From NCBI RefSeq assembly GCF_023703375.1, contig NZ_JAMQGO010000009.1, forward strand, positions 62,001 to 126,000: 64,000 bases of DNA, read 5' to 3'. The notes under the pieces were generated by a model that saw only the letters and a list, made by a program, of their open reading frames with translations, searched no databases and was not told the DNA's origin. The DNA comes from Lutimaribacter degradans (GTDB taxonomy: Bacteria > Pseudomonadota > Alphaproteobacteria > Rhodobacterales > Rhodobacteraceae). Positions 16,559 through 25,562 of the stretch are shown piece by piece. Both the position numbers and the translations under genes were made by a program. Numbering within the stretch: position 1 is the first letter of the stretch; each line of letters begins with the position of its first letter.

Positions 16559-17815
16559 ATGACCGTCTGGACCCCAACCGACACCGGCCAAGCCGATCTG
16601 ACGAGTCATGACACGTTCCTTCAGGGGCCGCCGCACAACACCTTTGCCCGCCTGCGCGCCGAAGACCCTGTGCATTGGACCGATTACGCCGATGGGCAAG
16701 GATTCTGGTCAATCACGCGAATGGCCGACATCCTGGAGATGAATCGTAAACCAAACATTTTCTCATCGGCCCGCGGCATCCGAATGGAGGATCAGACTTA
16801 CGAGGAATACCTGGCCCGCCGCACCTTCCAGGAAACCGACCCGCCGGAACACATGCAGACCCGCATCAAGGTGGCCAAGGCATTCTCGAAACCCGTGATC
16901 GCCGGTTTTGAAAATGATATCAAAGCCTTGTGCGATGAGATCCTGGACGCGGCCATTGAAAAAGGTGAATTCGACGCGACCAAGGAAATCGCCCGTCAAT
17001 TGCCCATGCGGATGCTTGGCCGGATCATTGGCACGCCGGATGAAGACCTGCCCTGGCTCGTGGAAAAGGGCGATGCGCTGATCGCCAATACCGACCCGGA
17101 TTTCACCGATCACGTGCTTGACAAGATGACGACCGATGAATTCCGCATGATGCCCTTCAACTCTCCCGCCGGGGCCGAGCTGTACCAGTATGCCAAAGAC
17201 CTGATGGCAAAAAAGGAAGCGGCGGGCGATACGTCGGGCGTGCTGCATCTGATCCTACAACCGGGCAAGGATGGCAGCCGCATCAGCGAGGAAGAGTTCC
17301 GAAACTTCTTTTGCCTGCTGGTGGCTGCGGGAAACGACACCACCCGGTATTCCATTGCCGCCGGATTGCAGGCACTGACCCATGACCCGAAGTTCCTGCA
17401 CCAGATGCAAACGCAGGATGTCTGGGACACCGCACCTGACGAGATCATTCGCTGGGCCAGCCCGACGATTTATTTCCGCCGTACAGCCACCCAAGATTAC
17501 GAGACACACGGCAAGACGATCCAGGCCGGCGACAAGGTGCTTTACTGGTTCGTCTCGGCCAACCGCGACGAAGCGGCGTTCGATGATCCCTTTGGCTTTG
17601 ACCTGCACCGCAACCCCAACCGGCATGTCGCCTTTGGGCAGGGCGGCCCGCATGTCTGCCTGGGCATGTGGCTGGCGCGGCTTGAGGTGCGTGTGCTGTT
17701 CCAGGAACTGGCGAAACGCATCAAATCCATCGAACCGACTGGAACACCGAAATTCCTGCGCTCGAATTTTGTCGGTGGCTACAAGGAATTGCCGGTGCGC
17801 GTCGTGCCGGCCTGA
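16559..17815 (+). CDS. Cytochrome P450 of the amine cassette
   Basis: 418-residue soluble bacterial P450. The I-helix oxygen motif is VAAGNDTTRY, the K-helix pair DEIIRW, and the haem loop FGQGGPHVCLG with the Cys thiolate; the one-residue longer spacing before the Cys is also found in CYP125-type proteins. It begins 68 bp from the divergent amidotransferase and is followed by the ligase and ferredoxin. With this company it likely hydroxylates the carbon next to nitrogen of a gamma-glutamylated or free amine. No reductase is encoded nearby, so the ferredoxin must be reduced by a shared enzyme. Confidence 0.92.
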   Translation: MTVWTPTDTGQADLTSHDTFLQGPPHNTFARLRAEDPVHWTDYADGQGFWSITRMADILEMNRKPNIFSSARGIRMEDQTYEEYLARRTFQETDPPEHMQTRIKVAKAFSKPVIAGFENDIKALCDEILDAAIEKGEFDATKEIARQLPMRMLGRIIGTPDEDLPWLVEKGDALIANTDPDFTDHVLDKMTTDEFRMMPFNSPAGAELYQYAKDLMAKKEAAGDTSGVLHLILQPGKDGSRISEEEFRNFFCLLVAAGNDTTRYSIAAGLQALTHDPKFLHQMQTQDVWDTAPDEIIRWASPTIYFRRTATQDYETHGKTIQAGDKVLYWFVSANRDEAAFDDPFGFDLHRNPNRHVAFGQGGPHVCLGMWLARLEVRVLFQELAKRIKSIEPTGTPKFLRSNFVGGYKELPVRVVPA

Positions 17816-17867
17816 TGCCTGGATCGGGGCGCAAAAGACCCCGGCCAGCCCAACAGGAGAGACGAAT

Positions 17868-19157
17868 ATGAACACCCGCCTGCGTGCGCTTTTCTGCGAC
17901 CACCTGTCGATCATGCGCGGCAAATACCTGCCCGGATCGAAAATCGGCGATGGCTCGACCCGGTTCTGCCGGTCGAATTTCGGCGTGCATTACGACAAGG
18001 ATTTGCTTGATGCACCCGGCGCAATGATGATGCAGGGCTTGCCCGACATGGAGCTGCATTGGGAGGGCGAGATGATCCGCGACAGTTGGGATCGCGCCAC
18101 CAAGATCGTCGTGGGCGACCTTTACGACACCGAGGGCAACCCGCTGGAAATGTGCGGCCGCGGCGCCCTGAAGCGCGCGGTGGCGGATTGGCAGGCGCAC
18201 GGGCTGACCCCCAAGGTGGGAATCGAGCTTGAGGCCTTTGCCCTGGTGCCCGATGAAAACAACCGGCTAGTGCCTTATGACACGCCGGGCGGGCATGTAT
18301 ATGGCACCGGCCCGTTTTCCGATCCACTGCGTTTCAACGACGCGATCTGGGAAAAGGCGGATGAACTGGGGTTCAAGCTGGACCTGATCACCAGCGAGTA
18401 TGACACTCCGCAGTTCGAATACACGTTGACCTTTGACGACGCGGTGCGCGCGGTTGACGATATCGTTCTGTTCCGCCTGATGGCGCGCGAAATCGCGCTT
18501 GAACACGGGATCGTCCTGTCTTTCATGCCCAAACCCATCGCCGAGGCTGGCGGATCGGGCATGCATATCAACTTTTCCTTCCTCGATGGCGATGGCGGCA
18601 ACGCGTTGTCGGCAGGGCCGGTGGGCGGCCCCGAAAACATCAACGACCTGTCGCGCGGCTGCATCGCGGGGATGATGCACCACCATCGCGGCCTGGCGGG
18701 GCTGATCGCGCCCACGGCCAACAGCTATCAGCGATTGCAACCCGGCTCGCTTTCGGGGTTCCTGTGCAACTGGGGCGGCGACCACCGCAACGTGACAACG
18801 CGCATCTCGTCCGAGGGCGGGGCAAAGGCGCGGCTGGAACACAGAATGGCCGATGCGTCATCCAACCCCTATGTCGCGGTGGCGGCAGTTCTGCAGGCCG
18901 CGCGCCTTGGCGTGGAGAGCGGATATGCGCTGCCCGCCATGGAAACCGGCGACGGATTCGAAAAATGGGACGCCAAGGAAACCACCGCCATTGACCTGAA
19001 AGGTGCCGTCGCCGACCTGAAGGCCGACACCCCGTTGCAAGCGGCGGTGGGGCAGCTTTTGTGCGAGAACCACATTTTCATGAAAGAGAAAGAGGTCAAG
19101 AAAACCCGCGACCTCGAAGGCGACCAACTGCGCGATTTCTACGTGTGGTTCGTGTGA
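17868..19157 (+). CDS. Glutamine-synthetase-like gamma-glutamyl-amine ligase
   Basis: 429 residues with the glutamine synthetase fold: N-terminal beta-grasp with DHLSIMRGKYLPGSK, metal Glu in VGIELEAFALVPDE, the GSGMHINFSF loop, NSYQRLQPGS, and GGAKARLEHRMADASSNPYV, matching the ATP/glutamate motifs of GS. Substitutions at the ammonium site and shorter length place it with PuuA, GlnA3 and AtdA1 enzymes, which couple glutamate to an amine. The ATG at 17868 follows CAACAGGAGAG. Between a P450 and a ferredoxin, it probably activates the amine substrate of the cassette. True ammonia assimilation is unlikely. Confidence 0.85.
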   Translation: MNTRLRALFCDHLSIMRGKYLPGSKIGDGSTRFCRSNFGVHYDKDLLDAPGAMMMQGLPDMELHWEGEMIRDSWDRATKIVVGDLYDTEGNPLEMCGRGALKRAVADWQAHGLTPKVGIELEAFALVPDENNRLVPYDTPGGHVYGTGPFSDPLRFNDAIWEKADELGFKLDLITSEYDTPQFEYTLTFDDAVRAVDDIVLFRLMAREIALEHGIVLSFMPKPIAEAGGSGMHINFSFLDGDGGNALSAGPVGGPENINDLSRGCIAGMMHHHRGLAGLIAPTANSYQRLQPGSLSGFLCNWGGDHRNVTTRISSEGGAKARLEHRMADASSNPYVAVAAVLQAARLGVESGYALPAMETGDGFEKWDAKETTAIDLKGAVADLKADTPLQAAVGQLLCENHIFMKEKEVKKTRDLEGDQLRDFYVWFV

Positions 19158-19179
19158 CGCCGACAGAAAGGAACACGCA

Positions 19180-19494
19180 ATGCAAGTGACCTGGAAACTG
19201 CCCGACGGGGCCGAGATAACCGCTGATGTGGCCGATGGCATCAACATGATGGAGGCGGCGACAGCCAACAATGTGCCCAACGTCATCGGGGAATGCGGCG
19301 GCAACCTGTCTTGCGCCACCTGTCATGTCTACGTTGCTGACGACTGGGCCGAAAAGACTGGCGCGGCGGACGAGTTCGAAGATGCCATGCTGGACGTGGC
19401 AGAGGCCCCTCGCCGCGACACCTCGCGCCTGTCGTGCCAGATCACCGCATCAGAGGGGCTGAACGGCCTGGTGCTGATCGTGCCCGGGGCCTGA
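19180..19494 (+). CDS. [2Fe-2S] ferredoxin (adrenodoxin/putidaredoxin type)
   Basis: 104 residues with the cluster ligands in ECGGNLSCATCH (C-x5-C-x2-C) and a fourth Cys in RLSCQI near the C-terminus. This vertebrate-type pattern marks electron donors of bacterial P450s and some dioxygenases. It lies 22 bp after the ligase and is the natural donor to the P450 at 16559. In the mycobacterial secondary-amine systems the donor is a different, 3Fe-4S ferredoxin, so this would be a variant design. Confidence 0.93.
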   Translation: MQVTWKLPDGAEITADVADGINMMEAATANNVPNVIGECGGNLSCATCHVYVADDWAEKTGAADEFEDAMLDVAEAPRRDTSRLSCQITASEGLNGLVLIVPGA

Positions 19495-19572
19495 CATAGC
19501 CCAATAGCGCGGTGTAAAACCCCATTTTCTAAATATTTTTCAATATCCTAAGCCGCACCATGCGCTTTAGTT

Positions 19573-19595
19573 TGACATCTACGTCAGGCATGTCA
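19573..19595. promoter_or_regulatory. Inverted repeat in ferredoxin-dctP gap
   Basis: TGACAT (19573-19578) and ATGTCA (19590-19595) flank 11 bp; TTGACA at 19572-19577 could also be a -35 box. The 298-bp gap 19495-19792 shows no gene and ends in GAAAGGGAGAAG before dctP. This is the likely control region of the TRAP operon. Confidence 0.3.
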
Positions 19596-19792
19596 TCGTT
19601 ATGGGGTAGATAGCGGGTATGCCGTGGCATCATGCAGGTGCCTTTCGCCCGCCGATCGGTTTTTGCAGCCCAGCCTGCGAAGGCCAGCCGGGAGGGATGC
19701 CAGAATCACCCGGCAGAAACCAAGAATCTCTCGCGTGTATCGGTGCGTTTGCGCCGAACCATACGTGTTTTTAATTTGAAAGGGAGAAGTCC

Positions 19793-20809
19793 ATGAAAAC
19801 GATTAAACACCTAATGACCGGCTCGGCCGCCGTCGCGGCCTTTGCCGCCAGCATGACGGCAGCACAGGCAGAAACGTGGCGTTACGCCTTCGAAGAGGCG
19901 ATCACCGACGTGCAGGGTGTGTACGCGACCAAGTTCAAGGAAGAGGTCGAAGCCAATTCGGACCACGAGATCCAGCTGTTCCCCTATGGCACGCTGGGTG
20001 AATCGGCCGACACGATGGAACAGACGCAGGCCGGCATCCTGCAATTCGTTGACCAGTCGCCGGGTTTCACCGGTTCGCTGATCCCCGAGGCGCAGGTGTT
20101 CTTCGTGCCTTACCTGCTGCCGCAGGACACCGAGCAACTGGGCGAGTTCTTCCGCACGTCCAAGGCCATCAACGAGATGTTCCCCGAGATCTACGCCGAG
20201 CAGGGGCTTGAGCTTCTCAAGATGTTCCCCGAGGGCGAGGTCTGCATGACCACGCAAGAGCCGGTCAAGTCGCCGGAAGACCTTAACGAGGTCAAGTTCC
20301 GCGTGATGACCAACCCGCTGCTGGTGGAAAACTATCGTGCCTTCGGCGCGACACCCACGCCGCTTCCTTGGGGCGAAACATATGGCGGCCTGCAGACCGG
20401 CATCATCCAGGGCCAGGAAAACCCGATGTTCTGGATCGAATCGGCAAAGATGTACGAGGTGACCGAGGTCATCACCTGTGCTGGTCACAACAACTTCACC
20501 ACCGCGGTGATGGCCAACAAGGACTTCTACGACGGGTTGTCGGAAGAGGATCAGCAGATGATCCAGGACGCGATGGACGTGGCATTTGACCACATCATCG
20601 ACTACCAGAAGGGCCTGCACGAAGAGAGCCTGGAAAAGATCCTCGAAGCGAAACCTTCGATGACCGTGAACGTTCTGACCGAGGAAGAGCGCGCACCCTT
20701 CGTGGCCGCGGCAGAAGAGGTCGAAGCGAAGTTCATCGAGATGACCGGCGACAGCGGCCAGGAGCTGCTTGAGCAGTTCAAAGCCGACCTGGCAGCCGTA
20801 ACGGAATAA
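19793..20809 (+). CDS. dctP: TRAP transporter substrate-binding protein
   Basis: 338 residues with a Sec signal peptide (SAAVAAFAASMTAAQA, cleavage after AQA) and the DctP fold: EIQLFPYGTLG, FFVPYLLPQDTEQ, NEVKFRVMTNPL with the conserved carboxylate-binding Arg, and QTGIIQGQENP. It delivers a carboxylate-containing solute to DctQM in the periplasm. The ligand is unknown; adjacency to the amine cassette and a UspA protein invites comparison with the ectoine TeaABC-TeaD system. A 12-bp hairpin separates it from dctQ. Confidence 0.94.
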   Translation: MKTIKHLMTGSAAVAAFAASMTAAQAETWRYAFEEAITDVQGVYATKFKEEVEANSDHEIQLFPYGTLGESADTMEQTQAGILQFVDQSPGFTGSLIPEAQVFFVPYLLPQDTEQLGEFFRTSKAINEMFPEIYAEQGLELLKMFPEGEVCMTTQEPVKSPEDLNEVKFRVMTNPLLVENYRAFGATPTPLPWGETYGGLQTGIIQGQENPMFWIESAKMYEVTEVITCAGHNNFTTAVMANKDFYDGLSEEDQQMIQDAMDVAFDHIIDYQKGLHEESLEKILEAKPSMTVNVLTEEERAPFVAAAEEVEAKFIEMTGDSGQELLEQFKADLAAVTE

Positions 20810-20823
20810 AGCTCAAAAACTTG

Positions 20824-20852
20824 GGATGCGCCCGATGATTTCGGGCGCATCC
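20824..20852 (+). terminator. Hairpin between dctP and dctQ
   Basis: Perfect 12-bp stem GGATGCGCCCGA / TCGGGCGCATCC with a TGATT loop and no U-tract. Such stems after the binding-protein gene protect its mRNA or reduce read-through, giving excess binding protein. Confidence 0.6.
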
Positions 20853-20889
20853 GAATTGCCAGAAAATAATTCAGGATAGGGACAGTTCG

Positions 20890-21519
20890 GTGTCAGAAGA
20901 CGAAAAGCGCAGCCAGCTGCAATCCCAGACCGACACGACAGGGACTGACGACGCCCCGCTGGAGGATTACCAATCAACCTTGCCAGGGGCCTTGGGCAAC
21001 ATCGACAACGCGATCAGCCGGATTGAAAGCGTCTTGCTTGCGGCCGGTGTTCTGTTGATGGCCCTCAACACCATCGCCAACGTGATCGGCCGTTTCATTT
21101 TTCAGAATTCGCTTTTCTTTTCCGAGGAATTGAACCGGATTCTCATCATTCTCATTACATTTGCCGGCATTTCCTACGCCGCTCGCCATGGCCGCCATAT
21201 TCGCATGTCGGCCATTTTCGATGCACTGCCGGTCAAGCCGCGAAAGGCGCTGATGATCCTGATCGCTGTGGTTACCGCGATCTTCATGTTCGGGCTGGCG
21301 TGGTATTCGACGCAATACATCATGACGCAGGCCGGGCGCGGGCGCGTGCTGCCCTCGTTGCAGATCCCGGTGTGGATCATTCTCATCTGGGTGCCCGTCG
21401 GCTTTTTCATGACCGGGCTGCAATACGCGCTGACTGCCATCAAGAACCTGATCGAAAAAGATATTTACCTCTCGACCGGTGTTCTTGAGGGGTATGACGA
21501 CGACGAGCTGGAGATCTGA
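20890..21519 (+). CDS. dctQ: TRAP transporter small permease
   Basis: 209 residues with a GTG start. A long acidic cytoplasmic N-terminus (about 45 residues) precedes four membrane helices: [55 protein letters not shown] and [20 protein letters not shown]. The [11 protein letters not shown] segment before helix two is typical DctQ. Works with DctM 3 bp downstream. Confidence 0.92.
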   Translation: MSEDEKRSQLQSQTDTTGTDDAPLEDYQSTLPGALGNIDNAISRIESVLLAAGVLLMALNTIANVIGRFIFQNSLFFSEELNRILIILITFAGISYAARHGRHIRMSAIFDALPVKPRKALMILIAVVTAIFMFGLAWYSTQYIMTQAGRGRVLPSLQIPVWIILIWVPVGFFMTGLQYALTAIKNLIEKDIYLSTGVLEGYDDDELEI

Positions 21520-21522
21520 GCC

Positions 21523-22809
21523 ATGGCAATGACAATCTTTTCGATCATGATCGTTCTCTTGCTGCTCGGCTTTCCGATGATGATCCCGCTCATCGTCGGG
21601 GCCTTTGTCGGCTTCTACTCGATGTTCGGCGGCATGGGGCAGATGGAAACCATGGTGCAACAGATGATGGCCGGCATAAGGCCGGCATCGCTGATTGCGG
21701 TTCCGATGTTCATCTTTGCCGCGGATATCATGACACGCGGCCAATCCGCCGGGCGGCTCATTGATCTTGTCATGGCCTTTGTCGGGCATTTGCGCGGCGG
21801 GTTGGCGGTCTCCACCGCCGCGGCCTGCACGATGTTCGGCGCGGTTTCGGGGTCGACCCAGGCCACGGTCGTCGCCATTGGCGGCCCCCTGCGCCCACGG
21901 ATGCAGAAGGCCGGTTACAAGGACAGTTTCATCCTCGCCCTGATCGTGAACTCATCGGATATCGCGTTCCTCATTCCGCCCTCGATCGGCATGATCATCT
22001 ATGGCGTTGTCTCGAACACCTCGATCGCCGAACTGTTCATCGCGGGCATTGGGCCGGGGCTGCTGATCCTGGCATTGTTCTCGGCCTATGCCTGGATCTA
22101 CGCGGTCAGGAATAACGTGCCAACAGAAGAACGGGCCACTTGGGGCGAACGGGCCGGCGCATTGCAAAAGGCGCTTTGGCCCCTGGGCTTTCCGGCAATC
22201 ATCATCGGCGGCATTTATGGCGGCATCTTTTCCCCGACCGAGGCCGCGGCTGCCTGCGTGTTCTATGCAATCATCCTGGAAATGTTCGTGTTCAGGGAAC
22301 TGGACATGCGCGGGCTGTACGATACCGCGAAATCCACGGGCCTTATTACCGCCGTGGTCTTCATCCTGGTGGGTGCAGGTGCCGCGTTTTCATGGGTGAT
22401 CTCCTTCGCGCAGATTCCGCAGGCGATCCTGTCGGGCATCGGTATCGACGAAATGGGCCAGGTCGGCGTGCTTATCGTGATCTCGATTGCCTTTTTCATC
22501 GGCTGCATGTTCGTCGACCCGATCGTGGTGATCCTTGTTCTGGTGCCGATCTTCGCGCCGGTGGTCAATGCCGTCGGGCTGGACCCGGTTCTGGTGGGCA
22601 CGATCATCACGTTGCAGGTGGCTATCGGATCGGCGACGCCACCCTTTGGGTGTGACATTTTCACGGCCATCGCGGTGTTCAAGCGCCCCTATTGGGAAGT
22701 CATTCGCGGCACGCCACCGTTCATCTTCATCCTGCTTTGCGTTTCGGCATTGTTGATCACCTTCCCGCAGATCGCGCTGTTCCTGCGTGACCTCGCCTTT
22801 AGCAAGTGA
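21523..22809 (+). CDS. dctM: TRAP transporter large permease
   Basis: 428 residues, about 12-13 membrane helices, the DctM/elevator subunit that moves solute using a sodium gradient. Family segments: SLIAVPMFIFAADIMTRG, GAVSGSTQATVVAIGGPL, DIAFLIPPSIGMIIYGVVS and IGSATPPFGCDIFTAIAVF. Starts 3 bp after dctQ; an ATG two codons later is an alternative. Followed by the UspA gene. Confidence 0.94.
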   Translation: MAMTIFSIMIVLLLLGFPMMIPLIVGAFVGFYSMFGGMGQMETMVQQMMAGIRPASLIAVPMFIFAADIMTRGQSAGRLIDLVMAFVGHLRGGLAVSTAAACTMFGAVSGSTQATVVAIGGPLRPRMQKAGYKDSFILALIVNSSDIAFLIPPSIGMIIYGVVSNTSIAELFIAGIGPGLLILALFSAYAWIYAVRNNVPTEERATWGERAGALQKALWPLGFPAIIIGGIYGGIFSPTEAAAACVFYAIILEMFVFRELDMRGLYDTAKSTGLITAVVFILVGAGAAFSWVISFAQIPQAILSGIGIDEMGQVGVLIVISIAFFIGCMFVDPIVVILVLVPIFAPVVNAVGLDPVLVGTIITLQVAIGSATPPFGCDIFTAIAVFKRPYWEVIRGTPPFIFILLCVSALLITFPQIALFLRDLAFSK

Positions 22810-22825
22810 CGGAAAGGAAGAAGCA

Positions 22826-23263
22826 ATGTTCAATCGAATCCTTGTCCCTTTTGATGGGTCGGTAGGCGGCGAACAGGCGCTGATAAAGGCCGTCGAACTT
22901 GCCAAGGTGACCGGGGCCGAAATCCAGGTACTCACGGTCTATCGGCACCATTCCATGCTCGAGGCGTCGTTCTCGATGGTGCGGGCATCGGACCCGGGCA
23001 ACATGGATGACGCGATGCGCAGCCATGCACGCGAAGTGGCCGAGCACGCCAAGAAGCTGGCCAAGGAACACGGTGCGGAAACCGTGCGTGCCTTCGTCAA
23101 GACAGGTCAGCCCGCGCGCACCATCGTGCGGTTTGCGAACGAGCATGAGTGCGACCTGATCGTTCTGGGTGCACGCGGCATGGGCTCGGTCGAGGGGTAT
23201 CTTCTGGGCTCGGTGTCGCACAAGGTCACCGGGTTGTCGCGGGTGCCGGTGCTGGTGGTCTGA
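22826..23263 (+). CDS. Universal stress protein UspA family, TRAP-associated
   Basis: 145-residue single Usp domain beginning MFNRILVPFDGSVGGEQAL. The ATP-binding pattern G-2x-G-9x-GS is visible in GARGMGSVEGYLLGSVS. ATG 22826 follows GGAAAGGAAG, 16 bp after dctM. A UspA protein as last gene of a TRAP operon parallels TeaD of the ectoine transporter, an ATP-binding negative regulator of uptake; a similar role is inferred here. Confidence 0.88.
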   Translation: MFNRILVPFDGSVGGEQALIKAVELAKVTGAEIQVLTVYRHHSMLEASFSMVRASDPGNMDDAMRSHAREVAEHAKKLAKEHGAETVRAFVKTGQPARTIVRFANEHECDLIVLGARGMGSVEGYLLGSVSHKVTGLSRVPVLVV

Positions 23264-23286
23264 CCAGGCACCGGCAGGGGGTGGCC

Positions 23287-24639
23287 TCAGATCGAGGCGA
23301 ACCCCTTGTCCAGCGACGACAATATCACCTGCACATCCTCGGCGGTCAGAACCAGAGGCGGCGACAGGATGATGTTTGGCCCCGAGACGCGCACCATCGC
23401 CCCGGATTGATAAGCCACCTCTTGCACCTTGCCGATGGTGGCCTTGTCGATCGGCGTCTTGGCGGCGCGGTCACTCACCAGTTCAACCGCACACATCAGC
23501 CCGTGGCCGCCTCGGACATCACCGATCACGTCGTGGGTTTCGGCCAATTTCTGCAAGCCGGCAAACAGCTCGGCCCCGCGAGCGGCGGCATTGGTGGGAA
23601 CGTCAAGCCGCTTGGTTTCCGCAAGGCAGGCCAACGCGGCCGCCGCACCCACTGGATGGCCCGAATAGGTATACCCATGCCCGATAGCCGCGCGGCCGGT
23701 TTCGTCCTTTTCAAAGACCTGTGCCACGCCCTCGGCGATCATCACGGCGCCAAAGGGGAAATAACCGTTGGTGATGGCTTTGGCCGTGCACATCAAGTCG
23801 GGTTGCACGCCCCAGTGGCGGCTGCCGGTCCAACTGCCGGTGCGGCCAAAGGCTGTGATCACCTCGTCGGCAATAAGCAGAATCCCATGCTTGCTGCAAA
23901 TCTCGCGCACGCCGGGCATGAAACTTTCATGCGGCGGGATGACCCCACCTGCCCCTAGCACAGGCTCCATGATGAAGGCGGCGATGGTACCCGCGCCCTG
24001 GAACGCGATCTCGTCTTCCAGCGCGGCCAGGCAAAGCTGCGCCAGCCGTTCCGGGTCGGTTTCATTGAACGGGTTGCGATAGGTGTACGGCGCGGGAAGC
24101 TGGTAACAGCCGGGCAAGAGCGGCTCGTATTGCGTGCGGAAATTGGCGTTGCCGTTCACGCTGGCCCCCCCGATATGGGTGCCGTGATAGCCCTTCTTCA
24201 GGCTCAGGAACTTCGTGCGTCCCGCCTCGCCGCGAATCTTGTGATACTGGCGCGCCAGCCGCAGCGCGGTTTCAACGCTGTCGCTGCCGCCACTGGTATA
24301 GAACGCGCGCGTCAGCCCGTCGGGAGCAAAGAAATCGCGCAGCTCTTCGGACAGCTCGATTACGCAGTCATTCGTCGTACCACGGAAGGTCGAGTAATAG
24401 GGCAGGCGATCCAACTGCGCGGCAATGGCATCCTTGATCGGCTGGCACGAAAACCCCAGGTTGACGTTCCAAAGGCCGCCGACGGCATCGACCACCTCGT
24501 GCCCGTCCACGTCGGAGATGCGCACACCCTGCGCACCCGTCACGATGGTGGGCGGGTTGGCAAGACTGTCGGCCGGGTGCGCCATCGGGTGCCACATCGA
24601 GCGGGCATTGTGTTCTTTCAGGAAGTTACCGTCTTTCAT
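23287..24639 (-). CDS. Class III omega-aminotransferase
   Basis: 450-residue fold-type I PLP enzyme. The PLP Lys lies in CTAKAITNGYFPFGAVM, with ILLIADEVITAFGRTG for the cofactor Asp and FYTSGGSDSVETALRLAR plus KKGYHGTHIGG for phosphate binding. The N-terminus ARSMWHPMAHPADSL resembles omega-amino acid:pyruvate aminotransferases. ATG 24639 has AAGGA upstream, preferred to the ATG at 24654 overlapping the iclR stop. Likely co-transcribed with the IclR regulator and functionally tied to the divergent tctCBA operon; substrate unknown (beta-alanine, taurine or polyamine types possible). Confidence 0.87.
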   Translation of the reverse strand: MKDGNFLKEHNARSMWHPMAHPADSLANPPTIVTGAQGVRISDVDGHEVVDAVGGLWNVNLGFSCQPIKDAIAAQLDRLPYYSTFRGTTNDCVIELSEELRDFFAPDGLTRAFYTSGGSDSVETALRLARQYHKIRGEAGRTKFLSLKKGYHGTHIGGASVNGNANFRTQYEPLLPGCYQLPAPYTYRNPFNETDPERLAQLCLAALEDEIAFQGAGTIAAFIMEPVLGAGGVIPPHESFMPGVREICSKHGILLIADEVITAFGRTGSWTGSRHWGVQPDLMCTAKAITNGYFPFGAVMIAEGVAQVFEKDETGRAAIGHGYTYSGHPVGAAAALACLAETKRLDVPTNAAARGAELFAGLQKLAETHDVIGDVRGGHGLMCAVELVSDRAAKTPIDKATIGKVQEVAYQSGAMVRVSGPNIILSPPLVLTAEDVQVILSSLDKGFASI

Positions 24640-24650
24640 GGATCGTCCTT

Positions 24651-25460
24651 TCATGCAGGGGCAGGCGCATGGCCTGCCACGGTATCGGGGGTGTTCCTTG
24701 GGTAATCGGGGGGCGGCAATCCGCCCAACATGCGGGTCAGGCGCAGCGCCTGCGCCTTGACGGCGACGCGAATACGCGCGGCCAGCGCGGCATCCATGCG
24801 CGCCGTGGGCGCGGCCACGGCGATAGCGCCCATCGCACGGCTTTCCGCGTCAAAGATCGGTGCGGCGTGGGAATGCACGTCGTTTTCAAAACCGCTGACG
24901 GATTCTGCCACGCCATCACGGCGGATTTCATCCAGCATCCTGCGGATGTGCGCCGGGTCGGTTATCGTCTGGTCGGTGCGCGCCTCAAGCGGCCCTTCCA
25001 GCACGGCACCCACCAGGTCCGGCGCGCTGTAGGCCAGAACCGCCAAACCAGAACTGGTGGCATGCAACATCAGGACATCGGCGTCTTCCATCGTGACGCG
25101 GGTGCCATGTACGGGGCTGTAGGCGTAGGTAACGGTCGACAGCGTGCGCCCCTGCATCAGGGAGAAATGCGCGGTTTCCTGCGTCGCGTCCGACAAGTCA
25201 CGCAACACTTCGGCCGCCACATCGCGCATCGGCACAGCGTGTTCACGCAGCGCCGCCAGCCGCATCACGGCTGGCCCAAGTCGGTATTCGCGCCCGGTTC
25301 CGACCTGTTCGACAAACCCGGCCTCTGCCAGCTCACCCATCAGGCGGTACACGGTCGCCTTGTTCAGGCCGGACAGGCGCGCCATGTCGCTCAGCCCGAC
25401 CAAGGGGCGGGACCGGGTGAAATAGTTAAGCAATGACAAGGCTTTGGCTGTCGTTCCCAT
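24651..25460 (-). CDS. IclR-family transcriptional regulator
   Basis: 269 residues: an N-terminal winged helix (LVGLSDMARLSGLNKATVYRL, GEYR-like wing RLGPAVMRL) and a GAF-like effector domain ending MGAIAVAAPTARMDAALAAR. It diverges from tctC, and a perfect palindrome overlaps the tctC -10 box, so direct repression or activation of the tct operon is likely. The aminotransferase gene follows 11 bp downstream. Confidence 0.9.
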   Translation of the reverse strand: MGTTAKALSLLNYFTRSRPLVGLSDMARLSGLNKATVYRLMGELAEAGFVEQVGTGREYRLGPAVMRLAALREHAVPMRDVAAEVLRDLSDATQETAHFSLMQGRTLSTVTYAYSPVHGTRVTMEDADVLMLHATSSGLAVLAYSAPDLVGAVLEGPLEARTDQTITDPAHIRRMLDEIRRDGVAESVSGFENDVHSHAAPIFDAESRAMGAIAVAAPTARMDAALAARIRVAVKAQALRLTRMLGGLPPPDYPRNTPDTVAGHAPAPA

Positions 25461-25535
25461 TTGTTCGGGTGGCCCTTTCCTGTGCTGCCTTTTCCAGCAT
25501 TGCGCCCGGAACGGTCGCGGCTGCCTCTAAATTTG

Positions 25536-25562
25536 TTGACAGAAAGTCGCAGCCTCTGTCAA
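25536..25562. promoter_or_regulatory. Inverted repeat in iclR-tctC gap
   Basis: TTGACAGA (25536-25543) and TCTGTCAA (25555-25562), perfect 8-bp arms 11 bp apart, upstream of the tctC promoter. A likely additional regulator site or the iclR promoter operator. Confidence 0.45.

Noticed and set aside
17621..17665. Possible defect in the haem loop of the first P450 (one residue longer before Cys)
   Set aside because: The same spacing occurs in CYP125-type P450s, and all other P450 motifs are intact, so it is a subfamily trait.
17868..19157. Assignment as gamma-glutamylmethylamide synthetase (GmaS) of roseobacter methylamine use
   Set aside because: N-terminal motifs differ from GmaS and the methylamine genes mgsABC/mgdABCD are not nearby; the P450 context fits another amine better.
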